DNA of 14,183 nucleotides, from the NCBI GenBank assembly GCA_029747585.1, contig JAPEVF010001084.1, positions 1-14,183 on the forward strand, in the 5' to 3' direction. Shown piece by piece: positions 1 to 8,311 of this stretch (position 1 is the first letter of the stretch; each line of letters starts with the position of its first letter). Source of the DNA: Pleurotus djamor. Taxonomy: Eukaryota; Basidiomycota; Agaricomycetes; Agaricales; Pleurotaceae. The notes under the pieces are model-generated. The model was not told the DNA's origin, made no database searches, and saw nothing but the letters and a program-made list of their open reading frames with translations. The translations under genes were made by a program, and so were the position numbers.

Positions 1-52
1 TGCACTCACAGTTATAACTCATTTACTAACCTGTATGCTTCGGGTCTGTTAG

Positions 53-334
53 CACTTCCAGCGCCATCTCGTCGTAGCAATCATGGATTGCGATTCGCAC
101 TGTTGTGAACGAAGCTATCGCCATCCAAAATCATGTCGACAACCAACCTGTATCCGCGTGAGTGTGGTTGTTCCCATGTCTTCTCCCAACGCGATTCTCA
201 TGCTTGTCTTGCTGTGAACCCTTTCTTGTGAACACCAGAATTACGGGAGCGAAGTGCAGAAAGATATTGATCGGGTGGATGAGTATTGCTTCGCTTGTCG
301 AGCAGCTATGGCTCGCCGTGCTCGAGGAGGGTAA
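53..334 (+). CDS. Cys-rich hypothetical protein, C-terminal end only (partial, two exons)
   Basis: I do not recognise this protein. The model is two exons, 53-157 and 239-334, around an 81-nt intron that starts with gtgagt at 158 and ends in accag at 238. The window opens inside an earlier intron with a good branch site (ctaac near 26-30) and a tag acceptor at 50-52. All phases agree, and TAA at 332-334 ends the frame. The joined product has about 67 residues and is rich in Cys and His: CDSHCC, HPKSC, PTC, then [16 protein letters not shown] followed by CFAC and an Arg-rich tail. Cys spacing of this kind suggests a small metal-binding domain at the end of a longer protein; that is inference. 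Composition is much more protein-like than the competing frame through 162-494. The earlier exons lie outside the window. N at 448 is downstream of this stop. Confidence 0.45.
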
Positions 335-1334
335 CAAGATCTCGCCAACCAGCGAAAGTCCACCATTCATCCGTCTTGCCCCCTGTGGTCGCATTCCTCC
401 CGTAGCCTTTCCACCCACTTCGCCGTTGATTCAGGGCGACCGAGCGANGTTCATCCGCCTATACCCGTGTATTGTACCTCAGGTCCGATATTAGTTGCAT
501 CAATCCATAATGTGAGATTCCGTGCACAGTACGGCAAGATCGCGCCAGACCGAATGGTGGAAAAACAGAGCAAGAAGGTACTCCGTTATACAGTTCCCGC
601 AGGCGTCCCAAGACCCTGCTGCCACATAAGGTAAGCTTGCCGTAACGCTATTAAAAGACATTGAGTGAGTCGTGACCCCATGACAGTCGAGGATGGGCCC
701 ATACTGCATTCATCTTGTTTCGCACGACCGTAAATCACAGCTTTACGGTCTTGATCTCGCTCTGTGTCTCCCTCCGGCACGGGGTAGGGTTGACAGAGAT
801 GATCCCATGGCCGCGGGATGGGTGCTTCAAAGGTCACGCCTTATTCCATGATGGTGAGTTGATTCGGATGTCCAATGTCTCCAAGATCTTAGACATATGA
901 ATGTAAGTCATGGGTTGCGTCAGTAACGTTCATTTTAGCGGCAGCGATCGGTGCGATGTGCAATTCGTCGTATCGCCAAGGGAAAGCCACTTGGAAACCT
1001 GGAGAAATCGATCCGAAGTAATTCATGGTGGTCCAGTATGCAGTGGTCTCGCCTGGATGTCTCGCTATCTGCGTCTTGTGAGGCCAGGTCCACATGCAGA
1101 CGAACTCGGGGGAGTTCAGTGTGGGGTGATTAGGAAGACATGGAGACAGCGTGAACGCTGCCTTATCGGCGTGATGGAGAGTCGTGCAGAGCCTGAACCG
1201 AGTACTTCATGGTGCTATGCACGGCCGAAAGGAATCGGGATACGAAGTACGATGGTGATCACATGTGTCCCAGGCTCGAGCCTCGCTTCAACGCAAATAG
1301 GATGAACTTTCGTACTAGAGGTTCCGAAATTAGA

Positions 1335-1357
1335 ACCAGCTGAAGTTCTGAGCTGGT
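1335..1357. repeat. Short perfect inverted repeat (7-bp stem, 9-nt loop)
   Basis: The arms accagct (1335-1341) and agctggt (1351-1357) pair perfectly around a 9-nt loop. An alternative 5-bp pairing of agaac (1332-1336) with gttct (1345-1349) overlaps it. There is no T-run after it on either strand, so it does not look like a terminator, and it may be chance. Confidence 0.35.
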
Positions 1358-1459
1358 CACCGGGAAGTCGCCTTTTCTCCGAACTTTACATGAGGACCTA
1401 GGGAGCGATGTCCAAAATCAGTCAACAAACTCTGTGGAATGTGAAGAAAACAGAATGAC

Positions 1460-1463
1460 AAAA
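1460..1463 (-). terminator. RNA polymerase III terminator of the tRNA gene
   Basis: On the minus strand a TTTT run starts 9 nt past the 3' end of the tRNA, followed by a second TTTT at 1450-1447. Runs of four or more T on the non-template strand are the normal pol III stop signal. Confidence 0.6.
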
Positions 1464-1471
1464 GACTTTCC

Positions 1472-1554
1472 TGCCCCGGAGAGACTTGAACTCTCGATCT
1501 TCCGATGTCGTAGTGGTAACAGTCGGACGCCGTAACCAACTAAGCCACGGGGCA
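1472..1554 (-). tRNA. tRNA-Asn (anticodon GTT) with a 10-nt intron
   Basis: This is an 83-nt cloverleaf on the minus strand. The acceptor stem TGCCCCG/CGGGGCA pairs over all 7 bp. The D-arm starts GCTTAGTTGG and fits the A box. The anticodon stem TCCGA/TCGGA and the T-stem GAGAG/CTCTC (loop TTCAAGT, matching the B box) are perfect. The anticodon loop is 17 nt instead of 7. Removing 10 nt (1507-1516) at the canonical site after position 37 leaves CTGTTAA, the usual eukaryotic Asn loop, with anticodon GTT at 1518-1520. The D-arm and variable region resemble yeast tRNA-Asn. The first pair is U1-A72 rather than the usual G1-C72. CCA is not encoded, as expected for a nuclear tRNA. Confidence 0.95.
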
Positions 1555-1736
1555 TGTGTTGGTACAATATAACTGATGCATTATATTCAGCCCCCATCCA
1601 TGTCATCGAGGACTTCGGAACGGACATTGTAAGATGGCGGAGACCCATGGTTTAAGAGAAGAACAAGCAGTTCATTTATCTGTACTATCATACTGATTAA
1701 GCAAATCGTTGATCTCTGAGAAGTAAATAGAGGGTA

Positions 1737-1742
1737 TTTATT
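1737..1742 (-). promoter_or_regulatory. Candidate poly(A) signal AATAAA of the F-box gene
   Basis: The minus strand reads AATAAA here, just over 50 nt past the stop codon of the F-box gene. The spacing suits a fungal 3' UTR. Many fungal genes lack an exact AATAAA, so this is supportive but not decisive. Confidence 0.45.
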
Positions 1743-1794
1743 GTGACTTTTAATAACTTCCCAATGGCGCGAGCTCTTACCAGGAAGACGAGCT

Positions 1795-3531
1795 CTAGTA
1801 CCATTCTCTGTCAATCTTGACCCATTGTACGGGCAAAGTCTTCTTGAACCCAGCAATGTCCTTATCAGTCAAAGTTTGAACTCCAATGATCGCCATACGA
1901 TCGACTAGTCCAGGCCCAACTCGGGTCTTCAACCAGCGTTTCGCAACGGGGATGTGCTTCGCTTTAGGTAGGAGCGTGGGGGATTGGAAAATGACGAGCT
2001 TCAGAGATGGATATGGGAGTGGGTCTGGTACCGAATCGAGGACTTGAAGATGTTCGGGTATACCAATTTCTAGGGTGGTGATAGTGTCGAGATCGTGGAA
2101 GGGGATGTAGTCGAGTGCGACAGGAACACTATGGAACGTAAGTGTGTGTTGGGCCTTGGGGGAAGAGAGGACGACTTTGGCTTTCCCGGAATAGCCACTC
2201 CACTCCAATCTCTTGAGCTTAGCCTTGGTATTCATTACGAAAAACTTTCGCATAGTGATCATGCGAGACCGGGTGTCGATAGTGGTAGGCCAATCTATCT
2301 CCAACGTCTTCAGCGATGGAGCTTCGACGTATTTGAACAGATTCATCATACGGATATTACGTTCGGTGAATGAGACTTGAAGGGAACGCAATAATGGGAA
2401 CTGGGTCATTTTTGGTTCATAGTCTCGGAAAGGGGCATCCATGTTAAACGAGACGTGCAAGGTTTCGAGGACTTCCAGAGGTTTCAAGAACTCTAGGAAG
2501 GAACGAATTGTCATCGGGGCCTGGCCGTCGGTGGGAGATGCGAATCCCCAGTTAGACGAAAGGGTGAGATTTCGGATTTTAAACAGCCAACTTGCGGTAG
2601 GCATGGGCAAGATCCAGCCCGATGATATGGAAACAGAATCAAGACGCGGGGCACTTCCGTCGAGAAAGCCGCTTGGGATACAAAAAGGATTGTTCACCAT
2701 CCCGTTCATGGTCAAGGATGTCAAATGAGGAGTTGGTTTATCGAGATGCGCCGCGAGCTGATCCGTGCACCGCTTGATAACCAGTTGACCCAGTCGCAGA
2801 GGCATCTTGAGGATATTTTCCGTGAAATCCGAGGGCAGGTCCGAAGAATATGACGTTTCCTCCCCGGGGACGATGTGGTCAACCTTAAGTGGAAGCACTC
2901 CTGAACGATTGAAAAATCTCTCCACCCACGGATCGCCAAGCTCTGTCAAGTCACACCACAGAGATGGTTCGCTCAACGCAGCGTTCCGCCATTGGCGACA
3001 GACATACGTGGCGGGTAGCCATTTCTCCCAACGACGATAGTTGCAATACCTGGGCCCGGGCGATTCGGCGAGGATATGGAAGATCATCGCCAAGATTTCC
3101 ATGGGCAGTTTCTTCGTCACACTGCAGGCATAGTTGCGCTGTTCGCACAGGCGACGGAAGGCAGCAAGAGACGCGTCGATTCTAATGTCAAATTGCCGTT
3201 GGAGCGGATTAGATATGATTTTTTGAGGCGTGATTTGCATTTGCGCTTCATCTGTATCGTCCTCGGCCACTGTAGTAAGAGAAGAGACTTGAGTATCTGA
3301 GATGCCAGAAGGAAGATCGGGATACGCACTTGGGACGCGAAGCGGCGAAACTACGCGAACCGGAACGGGCTCGCAGATCGTTTGTCGAGCAATNAAAAAT
3401 GTCAAGCATGGCGGCCTCGGCAAACTCCGACGCGTCCAACCCCACTCCGAGGGTAGTGTGCATTTTTGTTGCACCTCCAATGACGACCACGACAAGATCA
3501 GTTTCGGCCTGAGATAGCTCGAAGACTGCAT
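1795..3531 (-). CDS. F-box-like domain protein (5' end uncertain)
   Basis: This single long frame of 578 codons encodes a probable substrate adaptor of SCF ubiquitin ligases. The F-box-like domain spans residues about 140-205 and begins KLPMEILAMIFHIL; after a spacer comes CRQWRNAALSEPSLWCDL, the usual ending in Agaricomycete F-box-like proteins. A helical lead-in (IDASLAAFRRLCEQRN) precedes it, also typical. The remaining 370 residues are leucine-rich and repeat-like, with no clear second domain, and probably bind a target. The start is unsure. The ATG at 3531 gives an unnatural N-terminus (SYLRPKLILSWSS). Across the N at 3394 a different frame joins if that base is spurious, giving a better N-terminus from ATG 3463 (MHTTLGVGLDASEFAEAAML) and about 555 residues. 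ATG 3240 is a conservative alternative. No intron is needed in the body. Confidence 0.85.
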   Translation of the reverse strand: MQSSSYLRPKLILSWSSLEVQQKCTLPSEWGWTRRSLPRPPCLTFXIARQTICEPVPVRVVSPLRVPSAYPDLPSGISDTQVSSLTTVAEDDTDEAQMQITPQKIISNPLQRQFDIRIDASLAAFRRLCEQRNYACSVTKKLPMEILAMIFHILAESPGPRYCNYRRWEKWLPATYVCRQWRNAALSEPSLWCDLTELGDPWVERFFNRSGVLPLKVDHIVPGEETSYSSDLPSDFTENILKMPLRLGQLVIKRCTDQLAAHLDKPTPHLTSLTMNGMVNNPFCIPSGFLDGSAPRLDSVSISSGWILPMPTASWLFKIRNLTLSSNWGFASPTDGQAPMTIRSFLEFLKPLEVLETLHVSFNMDAPFRDYEPKMTQFPLLRSLQVSFTERNIRMMNLFKYVEAPSLKTLEIDWPTTIDTRSRMITMRKFFVMNTKAKLKRLEWSGYSGKAKVVLSSPKAQHTLTFHSVPVALDYIPFHDLDTITTLEIGIPEHLQVLDSVPDPLPYPSLKLVIFQSPTLLPKAKHIPVAKRWLKTRVGPGLVDRMAIIGVQTLTDKDIAGFKKTLPVQWVKIDREWY

Positions 3532-3538
3532 TGCTAGG

Positions 3539-4058
3539 TCATTTCTGGGGCCAACTTGACCCTGTTTTTAGGACTTCGGCTCGTAACCTTCGTCGTCGAG
3601 ATGCTTCTGTCTGGCGCCCCAGGGCCTGAAGAATCAACTTGGATGCACCAAGCAGTGACTATGACTGGGGCACATCATATATGCTCTTCACAAGGCCTTC
3701 GCCGGCGGCCTGAAGGTTCGACACCATGTCCTTCAGAGGATCGTGCTAGATTTTGTCAAGCTCGTAGGGCTCTGGTGACGAAGTAGGGGGTATATCAACG
3801 GCGTGGATCGTCTATGCAGCTTGCTGAAGCAGGTCAGCCCCTTTCAATATGATCAAAGCGCATATACTCACTCTTATGCCTAGTGTGAACACCGCGGTAC
3901 ACCACAGCTGGAGTCCTGAAGTCCTAGTTGTCTCGAAAATGGGATATGCAGGGGACGAATCAAGGATATGCTACTGGCATGGGACTGCCTGGCATGTTGA
4001 GACACCGTGAGTCGGTTATCGTTTGATCCAAGCGTGTGTACTCTTGCTCAAGTAGCAT
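3539..4058 (-). pseudogene. Broken coding-like stretch upstream of the F-box gene
   Basis: No open frame of normal length exists here on the minus strand, yet the translation looks protein-like. From ATG 4058 it reads MLLEQEYTRLDQTITDSRCL and on to a possible intron (3924-3974), then DFRTPAVVYRGVHTRHKSEY. A second frame from about 3835 to the F-box N-terminus reads ADLLQQAA, PTSSPEPYELDKI, DPLKDMVSNLQAAGEGLVKS, LLGASKLILQAL and SNAVFELSQAETDL. It is cut by stops at 3812-3814, 3746-3748, 3659-3661 (all TAG) and 3539-3541 (TGA). Each could come from CAG or CGA by one C-to-T change. A GGGG run near 3837-3840 marks the switch between the frames. It may be a decayed 5' part of the F-box gene, a separate dead gene, a spliced gene I could not resolve, or poor sequence. 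Function unknown. Confidence 0.35.
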
Positions 4059-4174
4059 GAACGCTGCAGAGCGGAGGGGAGGCCCTAATACCTTGGAATC
4101 TCAGAGCGCTGGTTTACCGGGAAAGGAAAGAAAAAAGGCGTCTCGCGCAAGGACGATTCCATCAACGAACTTTA

Positions 4175-4180
4175 CACGTG
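4175..4180. promoter_or_regulatory. E-box CACGTG in the beta-mannosidase promoter
   Basis: A perfect palindromic CACGTG lies 86 bp before the beta-mannosidase ATG, and 117 bp from the possible divergent start at 4058. CACGTG is the classic site for bHLH proteins with His5/Glu9/Arg13 in the basic region. Such a protein is encoded by the gene at 7298-8311. One occurrence of a 6-mer could be chance. Confidence 0.35.
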
Positions 4181-4266
4181 TTCGCCTCGTACTAGCGGCA
4201 GTCCGGACCGTCCAGCCATCTTGCTGATGGGAAAGCGCATCTTCGCCATTATCTTCGTGCTCGATA

Positions 4267-7165
4267 ATGTCTGCCTCTGTGAGCACATTGGATAAAGGCT
4301 GGTACTGGAAGCAGCGAAACACCGCAATTGAAGTGGTGACAGCCGAATTACCATCAGCTGCAAGCAGTCCTGCTGTAACTGGCGGCTCTAACATCACTAC
4401 TTCTTGGAACCCCACAGCTTCGTTCCCTTCAGAAGTTCATGTAGAACTGCTCAAATGCGGGAAGATTCCTCACCCGTATGTTGCGTTTAACGAGCATAAA
4501 GTTCAGTGTGAGTGGCTCTCGGGTATCAGAAGTGGATCGACTATTAATGGACGCTTTGATCAGGGATCGGCGAGGTAGAGTGGCTTTACTACTGCACGTT
4601 TGGCCGTGTCCAAAAGCTCGCAAACCAACGATCAGAACTGGTTCTCGAGGGTCTGGATACCATCTGCGATGTCTACTTGGTGAGGTCTTGTTCTTGTGGT
4701 GCGATATGGTTTTCTCAAGTATGTGATTTCAGAATGGCACGAAAGTGCTATCTACCTCTAACATGTTTCACGCGCACGCTATCCCGCTTGACGACAGTGT
4801 GACGAGTTCAAAGTTGAACACAATCTTCCTTCATTTTAAATCTGCTAAGAAAGCCGCGAAGGACGAAGAGGAACGATACGGTGCAGTCCGTGCTGGATCG
4901 ACCAACCTGGGTGACCCCAGTCGTGTGTACATCAGGAAGGCCCAATATGATTGGAGGTCAGTCATCGACTCTATCTTGATTTGTAGTCGCAATCAGAGTA
5001 CTCATTCGCCATAGATGGGATTGGGTCGGCCTTCTACTATCGAGCGTGCTTCAACAGCTCATCCACGTTACTGTAGGGTCCAGAACTGATGACATGTGGT
5101 CCTTTCAGGCCCGTGCGCATCGAAACCTACAAAGCTAGAATCTCCGAGCTTCAGCCTTGTGTCAATGTCCATTTTACCAACGCGTCGGGCTCTAAATACG
5201 CAGTCAACTTATCCGTCAATGTCGTCATGGAAGGCGCCTTTGACGGCAAGTGCTCGTTGTCCGTTTCCCTCAAGGATCTCAAAGGGAATGTGGTCATGCA
5301 GACCGCCAATACTCCTCTCCATGCTTCAAGGGACTCGAACACGGTATCGATCAAACCGTTCGTTCAATGGAGCCTCAGCGAGACTCTGGTCCAGTTGTGG
5401 TGGCCTGTGGGATACGGCAATCAAACTTTGTATAATTTGGAGGCTCATTTGAGCTCTGGCGTCGTACGTGACGTTATCCTTCCTTCTTAATACCTCGTCC
5501 TCATATAATTTCAACCTAGGGTGAGGTATTACATCGTGTCACCAAGCGTATAGGCTTCCGGACGGTCGAGCTCGTTCAGGACCCTCTACGAGAGCCCGAT
5601 CAGTACGGTACTGGCTCGACGTTTCTCTTTGAGATCAACAAAGTTCGAATGTTTATGGGTGGTACGTTCCCTTGTTCGAAAAACCTTGATTCACTCGCTA
5701 ATTTCTCGCAACGTGTAGGTTCGAATTGGATTCCTGCAGATAATTTTCTGACGACGATAACGGAAGAAAGGTATCGCGCTTGGCTCAAGCTCCTTGTCAA
5801 GGGGAACCAAAACATGGTCCGTGTATGGGGAGGAGGGATCTATGAGCCCGATGTCTTTTATGACATATGCGATGGTACGTTAGCTCATGATTGATTAGAT
5901 AGCGGCTGAGAACGTTCCCCCCTCACAGAGCTCGGTGTCTTGGTGTGGCAAGACTTCCAGTTTGCTTGCGGCGTTTACCCTGCACATGATGACTTCGTAG
6001 AGTCAGTACGCAAGGAAGCAACGGAAGCCGTCCTACGATTGCGACACCATCCATCTCTTGTCCTGCTTTGTGGGAATAACGAAGACTATCAACAAGTTCT
6101 TCAGTGGGGTGGTAAGCTTCTAAATCTAGACGTACTCATCGGTAATACTGACGTTCTTGGAGGTATTGATGCTCTTCCAGCGAGGAAGATCTATGAGGAG
6201 ATCCTTCCGGATGTGGTTGCGAACCTTACGGACCCCCCTATTCCATACCACCGTGGCTCGCCCTATGGTGGCAAAGGGTGGGATACCAGTGATCCAACGA
6301 TTGGCGATGTTCATCAATGGAATATATGGGGAGGCAAGGAGCTACCTTACCAAGAGTATGAGAATATGGGAGGCCGATTCGTCAGGTACAAGCCATATCA
6401 TATTCTTTCGTCTTCCCTCCCGGTCAACTTTTTTTCTCAGCGAATTCGGCGTTCCCTCCATGCCCAGTATGGGAACTATCAAGTCGTGGATGGTCGGCGC
6501 TGATGAATCGGATTGGTACCCTCAGTCTATTTGGATGGCACAGCATACCAAAGCTGGGAGTTTTGAGCGAAGGTTTGCGATCTTGATGAATGAGAATTTC
6601 AGGTTAACTGGGGATCTCGAAATGTAAGTTGTCGGCCTGACTTGAGTATCATCCTAGCTGACCAAGGCTTTTGTCAGATACCGGTACACCACTCAGTTAT
6701 TACAGTCAGAGGCAATGAAGTATGCTTACTCTGTCTGGCGCCGGAAATGGTGTGGGAGGGGGAAAGAATACGTGCGTCCCATAATCCACTCCAAGTTTCG
6801 TCACTTCTTTTCTGACCCTCCTCGCCATTGCGTACAGACCGCTGGGGTTTTGGTTTGGCAACTCAATGACTGTTGGCCAGTAACTTCATGGGCTATTGTT
6901 GACTACTACGTAAGACCTTGAACCTTGTTTTCTACCCACCNACCAATGTCTTTTTTTGCANTCGTAGCTGAGGCCGAAACTCGCCTACTATTCGATCGCT
7001 CGAGAACTAGCTCCAGTATCTGTTGGCATTTCGAGGACGGTAAGTTCGTTCCCCCCATTGTTATCCAAGCCCCCCCTCCTATTTACTCCTAACGAAGGCG
7101 ACGCGGGGCAGGGGGACGGCCAGAAGCAGCCAGGATCATCACTTCCATGTCCTTCCTTAGCCTAG
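4267..7165 (+). CDS. Glycoside hydrolase family 2 beta-mannosidase, C-terminally truncated
   Basis: The enzyme removes terminal beta-1,4-mannose from mannan fragments and N-glycan cores. Exons: 4267-4507, 4564-4679, 4733-4956, 5015-5024, 5077-5463, 5520-5661, 5719-5874, 5929-6111, 6163-6385, 6441-6623, 6678-6771, 6838-6909, 6968-7039; all phases agree and give 701 codons. Family motifs in order: WYWKQRN at the start, FPSEVHVELL, DVYLNGTKVLST, WDWGPELMTCGP (195-), MFMGGSNWIPAD (to about 381), NMVRVWGGGIYE, GNNE with the acid/base Glu477, DVHQWNIWGG, SEFGVPSMPS with the nucleophile Glu562, and WQLNDCWPVTSWAIVDYY. No signal peptide is seen, as in the intracellular MndB-type enzymes. Homologues have roughly 850-900 residues. 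Here the similarity ends at ISRT (7039), at a good donor gtaagt, and no further family exon follows; any read-through or spliced product meets TAG at 7163-7165. The beta-domains after the barrel are missing. N at 6941 and 6961 are intronic. Confidence 0.9.
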
Positions 7166-7297
7166 TCTTTGAGTCAGAATCGTAGAATCCGAGGAAAAGT
7201 TGATGCCAGTATAGTACAATAATCTAGAGTATCCAAGTATACCCATAGAGTAACTTAACGTCCATATACCAATCCGAGAAACCTACGATAACAACTT

Positions 7298-8311
7298 TCA
7301 AGGGCTTATCGTGCTGTCGGTCTTAAGCCAGGAGGAGATGGGAGGTAAACGATCACTGGGGCTCAGGGTGGTGTGTTTATCATGTCCCGCGAAAGTCGTA
7401 GGAGGGGCATCCGAGGGAGAGCATAGGAGATCGTTGAGGCAACGATGACCTCTATAGCGAGAGGGAAAATCGATTTGATGACTTTTGGATCGTTTCTCTT
7501 CGCCGCAGGGATCACATGAATCCTTCTCAGACTCTGAACAATCCTCAGATCGGCGTTTGCGCTTCTTGCTATCCTCATTCTGTGCGCAGCAGCATCTACA
7601 CTTTGATTCCGATTGCTGGGGCTGGGATTGCGACGGTTGGGACTCGAGGAGGCGGACTTTTCCCTGCAAGTCCTTCATATAGGACACCGTCATGACCAAT
7701 ATCTCGAGCTTGAAGACCCTGTCCTCCTTCGATCCCTTTCCCTTTTTCTTCGCACTTGTAGCTGCTCCTTCGTCGTCTTCGTCGTCATCCCCAGCTGCTC
7801 GGGCATATTCAGCCGGTACCATCTCGCGGAGGGCAGCCAGAGCTTCGTTGGTCTTGGTCCTACGAGTCTTTTCGATGGCAGAATGTTTCAGCTTTCTTTG
7901 GGCCTCGCGAATGCTCCTCGGTACGTCACTTGGCCTTCGACCTCGCCGGGGTTGTAGCTGAGCGAGATCCGATTAGTGCGTCATGTTCTACAGAACAAGT
8001 ATGAAGATACGACGTACCGGTGAATTGTTACGCTGCCCATCGTGGTTTCCTTTCTTTGGGAGTATGGGAACCGGACGCGAAGTCGATGGTTGGATTTGGT
8101 CAACATTTCTGGAAGAAGGCTTGCGCGAGACACGACTTTCCGGCTGAAAGTCAGAGTCAGAGCCGGAGTCGGAGTCGTAGTGACGATCAGAGTCAGAGGA
8201 GGTCGTGGGTGTGTCGGGTGACGGGGCAATTAGGCGAAGCTGTCTCATTCTGCGAGGCTGGGATGCATTAACACCGCTGCTGGTAGCAGGGAGGGTGTTG
8301 CTGCCTTGCAT
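7298..8311 (-). CDS. bHLH transcription factor with a very long loop
   Basis: Two exons, 8311-8018 and 7957-7298, around a 60-nt intron (gtacgt..ctcag) give 317 residues. Exon 1 is disordered and has a Ser/Asp run (about 42-55). The basic region and helix 1 span about 115-145 (REAQRKLKHSAIEKTRRTK). His123, Glu127 and Arg131 match the 5/9/13 triad of proteins that bind CACGTG. Helix 2 (about 180-203) is LEILVMTVSYMKDLQGKVRL. Between the helices lies a loop of about 33 residues, first acidic (GDDDEDDEG), then basic (KKKGKGSK); most bHLH loops have under 12. After helix 2 comes a Gln/Ser-rich stretch, a CRCCC cluster, a possible nuclear localisation signal (KKRKRR), and a Pro/Ser-rich tail. Targets are unknown. 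Its 3' end faces the truncated end of the beta-mannosidase gene. Confidence 0.92.

Larger units (their letters stand above)
335..1471. other. Intergenic stretch, no convincing gene
   Basis: This stretch of about 1.1 kb lies between the Cys-rich gene end and the tRNA. It has several open frames on both strands (for example plus 910-1305, 131 codons; minus 586-837 and 889-1095), but none has a recognisable motif, and I could not build a spliced model with good signals. It probably holds the 3' UTR of the left gene plus intergenic DNA. A small perfect inverted repeat sits at 1335-1357. One unresolved base (N) is at 448. Confidence 0.5.

Noticed and set aside
162..494. 110-codon plus-strand open frame
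   Set aside because: It starts inside a good intron (158-238) and reads the following exon in a poorer frame. The two-exon model ending at 334 has better splice signals and composition.
910..1305. 131-codon plus-strand open frame
   Set aside because: No recognisable motif, a composition unlike the real genes here, and a competing frame on the other strand; no evidence beyond length.
4101..4415. 104-codon minus-strand frame
   Set aside because: It lies antisense to the first exon of the beta-mannosidase, which is clearly coding, so it is a shadow.
8148..8202. Repetitive gagtcagagtcag-like DNA as a satellite or CRISPR-like repeat
   Set aside because: It is the low-complexity coding sequence for the Ser/Asp-rich run in exon 1 of the bHLH protein, without regular spacers.
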